Shown here one piece after another: positions 34,672-45,851 of a stretch of 64,000 nucleotides of DNA. Within the stretch, counting starts at the first letter, position 1. Each line of letters starts with the position of its first letter. Source of the DNA: Phellopilus nigrolimitatus. Lineage: Eukaryota; Basidiomycota; Agaricomycetes; Hymenochaetales; Hymenochaetaceae. The notes below the pieces were generated by a model, which made no database searches, was not told the DNA's origin, and saw only the letters and a program-made list of their open reading frames with translations. A program made the translations under genes and the position numbers. The stretch is from positions 930,001 through 994,000 of the forward strand of contig JAJOHG010000006.1 of NCBI GenBank assembly GCA_021029095.1, in the 5' to 3' direction.

Positions 34672-36261
34672 ATACTATGAGATTCCATCTGCCTAAGATT
34701 TCAGTTTCCACTCCATGGCCTTATATTGTATAATTGAAACATACCGTGATCTCCCCGCCACGATAGCTCCCTCGCTTCTTTTTATTTTTCTCCTTGCGGA
34801 AGCCAGCACCACGCGTTACAAGGAGGTCGGCGCTTGCGCGCTCGCCATAGTCGCCTAACTTCCCTTGCTGTTTGATACATAGTGATGCATAATAATTACC
34901 AATATAGAGCTACAGTTGAACTTAGAGAAACGTACCCGTGCAGCAAAGGAGTTGTCTTTAAGACGTTCGTCTGAAAATTGTACTACCTCGGGTTTGATAC
35001 GTTGGAAAGGGACATTGCTCTTGCGAGGCTGTTTCTTTTCTTTGCCATTCGCCTTCGGCGTGCTCGTGGCTGGCTCACCGTTGCTTAGTGCAGAAGTGGG
35101 CGCAGTCTCCGCCTCAATTGTCGATGGCGTGCTTTCTTTTAAATCATCGTTTTTCTTTCTCTCCGCCTTCGCGACAGACGGCTTTGCAGTAGCAATTGCA
35201 TTTCCGTCCTCGCCCGTTCTCCGCCTCTTTGTCGGCGGGGATTCTTCTTCACTTGAGTCAGAGTCAGAGCTAGATTCCGAGCTGGATTCAGAACTCGAGG
35301 AACTAGCTTTTTTCGTTTCAACTTTCTTCTCTGCTGAGTCTGAGTCTGAGCCGGCTTCGGATGAAGAAGAAGACTCGGACTCCGAGCTTGAGGACGATGA
35401 CGATGACGACGCTTCTGGTCTTTTGGTTGTTGACACAGCTTTCAACTTCGACGAATCGTCCGAGGATGATTCTGAATCTGAGCTCGAATCCGACGAACTG
35501 GAGTCCGACTTTGCCTTCGCTTTTGCTTTTCCCTTCGGCGTCACGATGTCGTTAACCGTCAGCTCCTTTGCCTTCTCCGTCGCTTTCATGTCGACCTTCT
35601 TCCGTTCCTTTGAAGAGCCAGAAGATGAAGACGAGTCTGAATCTGAACCCGAAGAATCTGAAGAGTCTGAGCTATCTTCAGAATCCGAATTCGAACTGGA
35701 AGAGGCTGATTTCGTCGCTCGTTTAGAAAGTCAAAGGAACAGTTATGAAGCGCAAGCTTACCCAACTTCGGAACCATTTTTTTCGATGACGTGGATGAGT
35801 TCGCGCTGTCCGAAACAGAATCATCCGGAGTTTTCATGAGATCTGTATGTTCTAGTCAACACCAGAATCCTACGTCCTGGAGCATGTGCGTACCAATCAA
35901 CATTCGGCTGAGAAATAATGCACTTAGCCTATCAGCGCGGAAGTTTAAGCACGTGGAGAACGCACAATGAACGCGAGCTCGAGCTCTCCAGCTCTTTCCA
36001 CAGCTTTATGGCCTCATCAAGCGATGGCTTTTCCTTCTCTAGCACCTTTTTCAGGGCCTTCCAGTCGCCTAAACTCTTTTTGAGATCCTTGGCTGCCTCC
36101 GCATTCCCCGTGAGCTTAACTGCTTGGTACAATTTGTCGTAGGCCTCTGCAAAGAGAAAAAAATAATTGTTCAGCAGGTAAGAAGCTGCGTGAAGCTGCA
36201 AGAGGATTAAACATGTTTTACCCGAAGATTCAGTCTCTTTCAAGATGGCCTTTCCCATCAT
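34672..36261 (-). CDS. SRP40: Nucleolar phosphoprotein Srp40/Nopp140 homologue
   Basis: Serine-rich acidic chaperone of snoRNPs in the nucleolus. The C-terminal SRP40 domain is diagnostic: PFQRIKPEVVQFSDERLKDN, SFAARGDYGERASADLLVTR, GAGFRKEKNKKKRGSYRGGE, and a last short exon giving MESHSIKF. The middle is a long series of acidic serine tracts separated by basic segments (35230-35700), the Nopp140 architecture. The N-terminus starts at one of two adjacent Met codons (36261 or 36258): MGKAILKETESSE, then AYDKLYQAVKLTGNAEAAKD. This has the spacing of a LisH helix pair but is weak. The splice linking LWKELESSSS to the exon starting LMKTPDDSVSDSAN is my inference. A 307-codon antisense frame over this region is a by-product of the Ser/Asp/Glu repeats. 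Confidence 0.85.
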
Positions 36262-36476
36262 GCAAGAAGAGAGACAGGTGAAAAACGATAGCAAATGTCC
36301 TGCAGAATGTGTAAACAGGCAGATTTTGAACCGACTACAAGCCAAATTTTCCAAATGGCAGTCACGTGCGACCCTTCGAGCGATCGACGCAAGCACGCCG
36401 AACGTCGTCACTCATATCACGCGTACTGCGACCATAGCAACAAAGACACGCACGACAAACAAACCTACAGTGCTGA

Positions 36477-37228
<752 letters not shown>

Positions 37229-38836
37229 GTCGAAGATGAAAAGTTGATGTAGGATGTCTCGAGAATATCGGATACGTGAATAAACTCAAGATGGAACCAA
37301 AATATCATTTCCTCTATCTTGACAATTTTTCTGTTTCTTGGGATTAGTTCAAGTGAAGCAAAGCAGATTCGGAGAATGTCCTTGACGTTACTCTTTTAGC
37401 AGAGCCCTCGGTGCGCCGGATTTTCTTGAAACACTGTAATCCATCCTTTGCTTTTTAACTTGGCTTCAGACTAGATTTTTACAATTGATATCAGGCTCTC
37501 CTGAGTACAATCCTTTTTTTCTAGAAGGAGGCGATACTCTGCTTTCCTGCAAAATCTGGTTGTATTCAACATCTATCGTCTCATTAGATCCCCTCGGCAG
37601 AAAAGCGTTAAGGCAGGTGGAGACAGGAAGGTCATTCATCTTCGTTCGATTAAACCGACGCAAGTCCGAAGAATCGATGACCTGAACTTAGCCGGTCGAT
37701 GCTACAAGGTTCGTGGACTCAACGGAGGAAGATGGTGAAGAAACGAAGAAATATAAGATGTGGGACTGTTCGGTCGCATGCATTTCGAAAATGTCCTTCC
37801 TATATACTCTCGACATGCCTTGATACCTCGTTAGGCACGGCTTTCAAAATAAGTGTGCGGTCGGAGGAGACCCGCGACAACTAACTTTAGCTAGCTACAA
37901 GAGGAAAGATCCCAGGAACGCCACATGTTTAAACGCAGACGATACGAAGTACAGGGTAAGTTAGAGTGGTCTAAGCAACGCATTCGTCTAGTTCGATTTA
38001 GATACTCTTCATTACGGCTTGATGATAAGGTATTTTGTTCAGTTATTTTTCGATGATACGGAGCTGATGATTTTCTCCACCAGTCTACTGCGCCATTTGT
38101 CGCGATGGTCCCTGTGTGTAGGCCAACTCAGTGCGTATGACGTCTCGAACAAGTACAGTATGTGCTCGTACTTATGATTTTTAAACATGTGATCCGTTCA
38201 ATATCTACTTGCTTTTCTCACAGGGAGCATCGTGTCTGTCAGAATTTGCTTAAACCGGTATCCGGCATGACCGACACGGACGCAGCATCGTATTTCGCAG
38301 TGTGATAAGCGACGGGAACCCTCGGTCCTGATGAATTGGAATCTCTCATATGTACCACAAGTTCAGATCGTGTATGGTTGCAATAGTAATCATCGTCTGC
38401 AACGATTCGACCGAAACATCTGCACTACCGCTCGCCACTGACGCAGCAGAGGACTGCATGTCGATGGTTATATACCTTTGTCTCGGATTCTGTTGTCCCA
38501 GTCAAATGCACAGGCGAACCTGTTCACGAAGGTCGGGGTGCACTGCGCAGTTTTCCTAAAAGGAGGAAGTCCTGACGATAATGGCTACATCTCGTGGACG
38601 TCTGTTTCTGGTCGCACGACCAATACTATCATCCTTTCTAATGATGGTGATGGCGACATGACGGTTTCGGGTGCGTCTGACAGTTTTAAATGCGTGCTCT
38701 ACGGCTATCAGGAGTATAACAGGCGAAAGCGTATATTCGTTCGCACCTCTTGTCTAGTACTCGAGGTATCAGCTTTTTTTATTCATTAGTGCAGTATCGT
38801 CGACATCCACGACAATTTAAATCATCTTTGCACTTA
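37229..38836. other. Gene-poor left flank of the TIR-element stack
   Basis: About 1.6 kb without a recognised gene. One plus-strand frame (38478-38789, 103 codons) has a protein-like stretch (GGSPDDNGYISWTSVSGRTT, then NTIILSNDGDGDMTVSGASD). It resembles no family I can name and may be a gene remnant. The rest shows only short, overlapping frames. Confidence 0.45.
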
Positions 38837-38948
38837 CAGCGCTTTTACAAAACCTTGTCAGTGCGCGCAGAAAAAAAAAAAAAGTTGCGGCCCCTCAGGG
38901 TGTGCCAAATAAGGCATTATTGCCTATTTGAGCGAAGTCGCGTCGTGG
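38837..38948 (+). repeat. Left TIR of element A
   Basis: Inverted partner of 40093-40203. The outer part reads CAGCGCTTTTACAAAACC, and the inner end reads GTCGCGTCGTGG. Confidence 0.9.
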
Positions 38949-39177
38949 TTGCCCCGTCCATCGTGCAGGTCGCCGTGCCGTCCGTGTCGTGCAGCACACT
39001 ATTCATGTCGTGCAGCTTGTCGAAGCAAACCTGGAGTCAGTGGCATTATGCAGAGGCACCAGCACATTGTACAGCCAAAATTTGATATCATCTTCGCCGA
39101 TTTGCGAGCTACACCGCCGTTGTCTCCGGGAGACTTTAGTTTGCATGCAGGGTACCTTGCTACTATCTTAATTACTA

Positions 39178-39950
39178 GCCCGTCTCAATTCTGTGGAACT
39201 CGAGTTGTTAGTAAATAGTTCGGCATGGTGTGGCGAGCTCGGCAGATGTCGCAGAACTCACGTAGCAACAGTAACAACAAGTTTAGAATTGAGACGCTTG
39301 TTAGTAGCACAATGTACATATTTGATCGGAGTTTCAAATGTGTATTGGTAATCTTTGCCGTCGGTGTCGAAAATCCACGAAAAAAATCCCAGAATCTTGT
39401 CTCGCTGCTCAGGATGAGCGCACAGGAGGCGGACAGCCCTCCTAGTACACCATCTCAGCACCCACCTCTGTACTTCCCAGGTGTAGACACCAATTCAGCA
39501 CAAAATACACCTCAACAACATGCATATAATCACCCAGACTCACCGGCAGCCCAGATGTGAGTAGGGCGAGCAGTTCATCGTCGGCGCTGTTGTCCGCATT
39601 CAGGTGCAGGACCGTCGCGAGGCGTTTGCGACGCGCTGCCTTTTCTTTTCGTTTGTTTCGTAGGTGACGGACACGTCCCATCGTTTTGAGTCCAAAACGG
39701 GATGCAGGGTAGATTATGTGCATCCCGAAGCAGCTTGATTTGAAAGTCCGACAAGTTACCAACAGGACTAACGCCGATTGAGGTGTTAGTCCTGTTGGTA
39801 AAATTTGCCAGGCACGGCGTCTCTGAAAGGAAATTTTAGCCACTCACCAAATCGCCGGGACCATCTGGATTGAACCAGCACAACGGTCGAAAAGTCCGCC
39901 GAGCTCTGCCGATTTACTAACAACTCGAGTTCCACAGAATTGAGACGGGC
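39178..39950. mobile_element. Element B: TIR element nested inside A, TA target duplication
   Basis: Positions 39178-39216 and 39912-39950 are perfect 39-bp inverted repeats starting GCCCGTCTCAATTCTGTGG, flanked by TA on both sides (39176-39177 and 39951-39952). The interior holds two protein-like frames: plus strand 39225-39560, and minus strand 39442-39843 with the basic stretch RNKRKEKAARRKRL. Neither is a recognisable transposase. B interrupts A, so it inserted later. Confidence 0.85.
39756..39801. repeat. 46-bp hairpin inside element B, flanked by TA
   Basis: Seventeen-base perfect arms (39756-39772 and 39785-39801) enclose a 12-nt loop. If the outer TA is taken as a target duplication, the insert is only 40 bp (39759-39798, starting CCAACAGGACTAAC). 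It could be a minimal TIR element, an excision product or a transcript hairpin. Confidence 0.6.
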
Positions 39951-40092
39951 TACTACCGAGAAGCCAAAAATGTTGGCAAGTGCATCAGTGTACTGTTTGT
40001 TTGTCTCGTATAGCCAAAAAGCACGGTCTTCAAGTCCTCACTGATCTTTCGAAATGCATTGTAAAACGACGAAAAAAAAAAAAAACAGACAG

Positions 40093-40203
40093 CCACGACG
40101 CGACTTCGCTCAAATAGGTAATAATGCCTCATTTGGCACACCTGAGGGGCCGCAACTTTTTTTTTTTTTTTGCGCGCACTGACAAGGTTTTGTAAAAGCG
40201 CTG
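40093..40203 (-). repeat. Right TIR of element A
   Basis: Reverse complement of 38837-38948 with a handful of differences. Its outer end meets the TA shared with element C. Confidence 0.9.
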
Positions 40204-40205
40204 TA

Positions 40206-41000
40206 CCGTCATGGACCGGTCCTTGAAACAGCACATTTTATTTTGCTTTTTAAACAATTATATCATGAGAATTTTCTCAAAAAAAAAAATACCATTATAA
40301 AGCTATGCTACTCAGGTTTATCTGCACAAAATTTAGAGTGATAAAAGCAAGGAACAAATGAGTTATGAAGCGCATACAATTTGACTCCGAAACGGCACAT
40401 CACCACTCCTTGCAACACAACTTTCCCACGCTTATCTTCACTCGGGATTTGAGCTGCTGCTCACATCCCGGGTGACATTTTAAATGTCAATTTGCTTCCA
40501 AATCATCCTCAATATCTTTCGGAAGCTCTGGCTTGGGAATAGACAGAAGTGAGCAATTGAACTGCAATGAGACATGGCACGGAAAATCTGTGACATGACA
40601 AGTCAGTGACACAAGTGTCACAATTGCAAAGAGCGCCACACACAACTTACCTGAATTTTTACACAACTGTATACTTATCCATCTGACTTGAAATTTTGCA
40701 AGGACATTGATAATATTGTGTTAACAGTAAAAACATTTTTTGTTTGAGCATAAAGAAGGGTTTTACGAGTGCATAAGACTGGAAACATTTTGCACCACTC
40801 AGTTCTAGTACTTTCTCATGCTTATTTCACCCATAACTTCATTAATTGTACACCATTTTACACCAGATGTTTTTGTAGTAGGGTATTTAGATGAAAAGAT
40901 GATTTTTGTGCACTAATTTGAACTGAGGAAGGTGTTGTTGAGTCAAATTAAATGGCGTGTTACAAGGAATGGTGGTGTTGCAAGGACCGGTCCATGACGG
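40206..41000. mobile_element. Element C: 795-bp TIR element sharing a TA with element A
   Basis: The terminal inverted repeats CCGTCATGGACCGGTCCTTG (40206-40225) and its exact complement (40981-41000) are perfect over 20 bp, with further imperfect matching inward. TA lies at 40204-40205 and 41001-41002. The interior is AT-rich and has no significant open frame. The TIR contains the palindrome GGACCGGTCC. It is non-autonomous. Confidence 0.87.
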
Positions 41001-41002
41001 TA

Positions 41003-41621
41003 ATGCCTCTTTATGTTGTTTTTATGGGGACCTTCCGTCCGTGACAGCTGCTTTTTATTACCTTTAGCGTTCACTGTCCCTTGGGTTAGTCACTTTTTAG
41101 AAGTTCCCTTCCTCGCCTGCTGTCATCTTGATGTTCTCTTGCTTCTCCCCTATACTTTTCTATCATCTAGCAGTGTTCGTACCTTGTTTTATTATTATCG
41201 AGTTTTTCAATGCGTTTCTATTTGCTTGGGAAGGTCCGGCTGCTGTAGAACCCTTCGAATGTGGATCGACGCTATGCGATAAATCTAGAAAAGGAAGCTG
41301 GAAGCTACGCCTCGTCACGAGACGCTACTACAGAGCTAGATCCTGGGGCAAGCATGTAAGTGGAAATACAAAAGATGATTAGCATTGATTATTCTGACTC
41401 AGTACTCTTTTCATGAATGATAGCTGATTCTAAAATATCGCAAAGCTGAAGTACAAAATCAATTACAGAGAAAATACGCTCATTTATATGGTACATAGTT
41501 GGTCTGTCATGGGAGTGAGCGAGAATAGTTCATGAATATTAAGTGTCCGAAACCCAGCCGTGTGTTCTGGTATAGTTCTGGGATAGAGGGAAGATAAGAC
41601 AACAAAACAATTCTCAAGTAC
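41003..41621. other. Stretch between element C and WC-2
   Basis: About 620 bp. A plus-strand frame (41128-41382) contains FECGSTLCDKSRKGSWKLRL, which looks protein-like but matches nothing I know and may be a remnant. The right end is presumably the WC-2 3'UTR. Confidence 0.4.
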
Positions 41622-43201
41622 TCAATAGCCAGGATATGTGCTGTGTTGTTGATTCACCGCCCATGTATAAGGATCGTAAGTGCCTTGAAATTGGTCGCGG
41701 GTAGGTGGATATCCGTGTGGAGGAGTTGGGGTGATACCCTGGTAGTGAAGAAAACCAGGCATTTGTGAAGAGTGAACCGGGTATGGCCCGATGTCCGGCA
41801 TTGTCATGCTTGCTGTCTGCAGTTGAAGCGACGGCACCTGACTAACCGACATCTGTATCGGTGACGGAGCGGGGACTGCCTTTGCATGCGCCTGTTCGCC
41901 ATGTTGGTTGTGTTGATTGTGAAGTGACGACGCGGAGCTCCCGGTGGAGGACGTCGGCGTGACCGACAGCGCAGCGTGTGCCACCGGCGCACCATGTCTG
42001 CTCGAGCCGCTCCCACTTCCGGTTGCCTGGGCGCGCGAACTGTCTTGTGCTTGCCCGTAGATCGGGATTGACGTTTCGTCGGCCTTCTTGGCGCGCTTCG
42101 CCCAACGCAGTCCACATGCGTTGCATAGTGTTTTGGGGCCTTTTGGCCCTTTGCGCCACTCGGGGGAGTCCGTGCGCCCACAGGTGACGCAGACATATTC
42201 GTTCTCTATCGGATGCGTCTTTTTGAGCTGTGAAAGGAAAAACGGGGCGAATTAGATTACAAGAGGTTGCTTTCTTTATATGCGGATGTAGTCGGGCATC
42301 ACCTTTTTTCTCTTCCCACCTTCATCTTCATCCTCGTCTCTTGCATTCGTGCTCGACACATCTGTTTGTACGAGATTTGTGCTTCCAGGAATTCTCGCAT
42401 CGTATCCGGTCCGGGTAGTTGGGCTTAGCAGAACATCTTCCGAAGAACCACTGAGAGCGTAGGGTGTGTGCATGAGCTGAGCATTTGGCAGTGGGGCTGT
42501 TGACGAGGAGAAAGGCTGCAGAATATGCTGCGGGATTTCTTGCTGAAACTTCAAATCGTTCAAGCGTTGGGTGAGACGTTCATTCTCGATTTTGAGTTCG
42601 AGGAATGTGTTTAATCTGCTCAATATTTTTGAGTGAGAGAATGTAATGGTCTAGGGAACAAGACGCACATTGCCATGTTCCTGCTAGGATACGGTTTTGC
42701 CATAAAAAAGAAACACTTGCATTCGACATCGTCCGCAATACGAAGTGCGTGGCCTCTAATCTCAAATAACAATTCCTTTAGATTCGCCCCTTGTTCAGTT
42801 GCCGAGGCTCCGGTCTTGCACCTCAGCCGAGCGTAGCAAGCGAGATCGACTTCGGTTCCCAACGACGCTTGAAGCCGTTCACGAAAGCTTTTCTTATCGT
42901 CGTCTCAAACACCGGAACTATCTCAATTAAAATAAAATTTAAGATACGGATTATACCCACCGTTGACGAGATCGACCACGTCTCGTTCCGCCAGCTCTTC
43001 TGCGTTCCACCCTAGAATCTCATTCGCACCGGCACCTGCATACTGAATCCGTCCTCCAGAGTCCAATATGAACAACACAGACTCGGGGAGCTCGGCGACA
43101 AGGATATCCGCCCATTTTTTGCGCTTCGTGAATTCAAAGATCTGCGGGTGGCCTGGACGTTGCTGCTGGTTTGACGTCGCAGCGATCGGAGATTGAGCCA
43201 T
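41622..43201 (-). CDS. wc-2: White collar-2 type PAS / GATA zinc-finger transcription factor
   Basis: Partner of the blue-light receptor WC-1; the complex binds GATA-like light-response elements. Start [20 protein letters not shown] at 43201. The PAS domain reads [40 protein letters not shown], then after an intron [20 protein letters not shown] and [21 protein letters not shown] leucine-rich coiled segment follows ([20 protein letters not shown]). The single GATA finger is C-V-T-C, 18 residues (including [16 protein letters not shown]), C-N-A-C-G-L-R-W, preceded by a basic [14 protein letters not shown]. The C-terminus is Ser/Gln/Pro-rich and ends HSTYPGY. About 400 residues with four to five short introns. 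The domain order PAS then GATA without a LOV cysteine motif distinguishes WC-2 from WC-1. Confidence 0.93.
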
Positions 43202-45851
43202 CGCTGTGATGGTGAAAGACTAAAAGGGCGGCGGTCATGAATAAGACGTCGCTGAGTGCAGAAAGGGAAACGAATAGGCATCCTAGTCAGGGTGGGTTAG
43301 GCGCCTGTCTCGCGGCCACGTCGCACGCGCCCTGCTCAGCTCCGCTCCCAACATCGTTCAATGATACTAGCTCACAGGAACGCTACAAGGGCGGGCTGCA
43401 AATATCAAAACGTGAAGGTCACTGCCCCAGTGAAACGCGAGAATTGGATCGATCTCCGAGCACAATGCTGCATTGATAATCTGCTTTGGTCCTTGAATCG
43501 GAATGGCGACATATCAATAAAAGTGTGTACCGCATAGCGTTTGCGCTCGTCGAATAATTATCTGCGGAAAAAGGTGTCTCAAATGCCAGAATTAATCGCC
43601 CGATTTTGCGATATGCAAAACGCATGTTGCATATATATGCACCTAAATTACACATTTGAAGTGCCCGTCGAGGTCGAGAGATACCGCTCGCTGCAGCTGA
43701 TTTGTAAGTGATCCCATCGACTTCGCCGAATTGCCGACGATTGAAGATCCCGAAGCCGTCTATTCATTTTCCTTCCTGTCGAAAACTCACGAGACACATG
43801 AAACAGGAGCAATCCATTTCTTTACTGCACCGAGCCACAGACCTACGTTTCTCCGGCTCAAGAATGAAATTAAATAAGAGCGCGGATCAGTGTCGTTTCA
43901 GAGACATGGCAGCACAACACGACTGGCTTTACGAAAACCAAGCAGGTTAGCCCCCTTCTCAGGAAAAATAAATAAACTAGAAAGGTTCGTCTGAGCGACT
44001 TCATCCTGTATTTATTCTGTTTTTACCAGGGCCAAACAAAGGAGCTGACGTCATTTCTACTTTGTGTTGTAGATAACAATAAGCAATTGTGGATCTGGCT
44101 CTTGTTCAAGGCCACCGCGCACGCGCGCACCTCCGGTCGATCTACTCCAAGAGCGCTAATTAGTGCTCTAAGGTCAGGGGGTCAAGATCTGAGACGAGCA
44201 ATTCTTGAACGTTTATTCTGAGCGCGTAATCGAAAGATGCAGTGAGCGGTGTCCATCGCCGATGCTCTCCGAGGAGATTTCTCTTATTTTATTATTATTC
44301 ATTGACTCCAGGTTAGCATTTAATCTCTGCGCCGTTCATAACAGGTCTGATCGACACCGGTCCGGAGCCTCAAGAGCAGTTGATCTCCTGCTACCCTTCG
44401 TTAAGAACCTAAATTATTTCGGTGCATCCGCTATACCCGAGCACCTGCCCGGGGCCAGAAGGGCCACGCGCTCGCTCCGCGCCATTCCCCCAGGAACACA
44501 GATCTTCTTAGATCTCTTCAGATCCATTGTGAATCTCGCAGACCGCGGCAGATTGCGCCAGATCCCCATTCTTAGCCTTTTTTCCAGCGCACGCTTCTGC
44601 GGCCTCCTGAGCAGACGTCTAAGTGGGTCATCGAGATTCAGCAAGAAGGCCTGTGCTGATCTAGCTCGCGGCGGACGACCGATCGCGAGTCTGCAGCACC
44701 CGGGAAAATAATCCAGCGGCTGGTTTCATTCTCTGTTTTTCTCTTGTCCACGCGCGTGCATCCGAGCTTCTGGCGATGGCGCGTTCCGGTCGTGCACTAT
44801 CTGGGCACAATTGAACATACCGATTCAACGTACGCCGCAGACCGCCGCAAACTCGTGTTAGAACTCGTGTCGCGCTAACAGAAAACCTAATATCCATGCT
44901 TGCTCTTGAAATTGTACGGACGTCGGATGTCTCGGAAACAGGATTCTAGGACTGCATAGGGTTGTAACTAGCGACGGGGATTGTGGCTAATGCTAAAGGT
45001 GTCCGCTCCGACGTAAATTAAGTGTATCCTGGCTGTCGACAGCGGGAAAAAGCTCCGGGCATAATTTACAATAACAAGGTTGTCCGTCGCGCACTGCTCT
45101 ATCTCTTTTCTCCCAAAATTTTACCAAACAATTCACACTCCCAAAATCCGTACATCCGAAATCAATTTGTTTGTTTTATATATACACAACACGACTACCG
45201 GTACGTATCTAAAATTACAGTAGCTAAGATATTTCAACTTCCAGCTTTGTCCAGTGTCCCGTCATAAGTACATGGTACATGCATGCGTACACCCACGCCC
45301 AGATACGGGAGTGGAGAGGAACAAGGGTTGGGAGACCGAAACAGTTCGAGTATTCTCTACAATTAGGGGAAGGAAAACAAAGACGCACGAGAAGGAACGA
45401 AGTAAAACCAAACTCTTTTTGAGATAAGTAGAGGGAAAAGCTGGAAGCAAGAAAAGGCAAGAAGTAGGACGTACAGCTGGCATAAGTGGAAGCGCACGCG
45501 ATAAGTTTTCGAAGAGGCGAACAAAGGACCTTTGGAATAGGATGACAGATAGTAAAGATCGTCAACGATGTGGGAACAACGAAAGTGCGTGTGTCATCGG
45601 GCACAAGTTGGAGTGACCAGGCGTACGCAATTGAGAAACGCGGCGAAGGAAGATCGAGAAGACGGCTGTGCACTGGTAACAGCTTGTCATGGATTATATC
45701 GCGAGAATCGAGAGAAGGACGAATTAATAAATAGATCAGCGAAGCACGAAGGTAGGGGCGTCAGGCGCCGCTAATGAGGCGCGCGCGAGAAGGTGAAGTA
45801 AAGGCGATTGTTGGGTGATTAGCCAAATTACGATTAAAATTGGTCGGACGT
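43202..45851. other. 2.6-kb region without recognised genes
   Basis: Upstream of WC-2 and downstream of the Clp1-like gene. Open frames at 44205-44711 (+, 168 codons) and 45224-45673 (-, 149 codons) resemble no family and have uneven composition. A near-perfect 20-bp palindrome lies at 44150-44169 (AGAGCGCTAATTAGTGCTCT, one mismatched pair). A short spliceable frame starts at 43907 (MAAQHDWLYENQAG, then PNKGADVISTLCCR and stop) but has no support beyond plausible splice sites. No tRNA or TIR pair found. Confidence 0.45.

Larger units (their letters stand above)
38837..40203. mobile_element. Element A: TIR element with ~111-bp inverted ends, TA target duplication
   Basis: The ends 38837-38948 and 40093-40203 are near-identical inverted repeats of about 111 bp. 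They start CAGCGCTTTTACAAAACC and differ only by A-run length, one G indel and a few substitutions. Both ends include an A/T homopolymer run followed by a GC-rich block. TA dinucleotides flank the element (38835-38836 and 40204-40205). There is no transposase frame, so it is non-autonomous. Without the nested element B and one TA it would be about 592 bp. TA duplication is typical of Tc1/mariner-type transposition; family assignment is inference. Confidence 0.85.

Noticed and set aside
34916..35839. 307-codon plus-strand ORF rich in Ser, Glu and Asp
   Set aside because: It is the exact antisense of the SRP40 serine/acidic repeats; such repeats give open frames on both strands. The minus strand has the conserved SRP40 C-terminal domain.
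38871..38884. A-run (and T-run at 40157-40171) as poly-A tail of a retroposon
   Set aside because: The run occurs at the same place in both inverted ends of element A, so it is part of the TIR, not a retrotransposition tail.
44205..44711. 168-codon ORF
   Set aside because: No family resemblance, no splice context, and an uneven Arg/Leu/Ser composition typical of chance frames.
45224..45673. 149-codon minus-strand ORF downstream of the Clp1-like gene
   Set aside because: Cys/Ser/Phe-rich, resembles translated UTR, no conserved motif.
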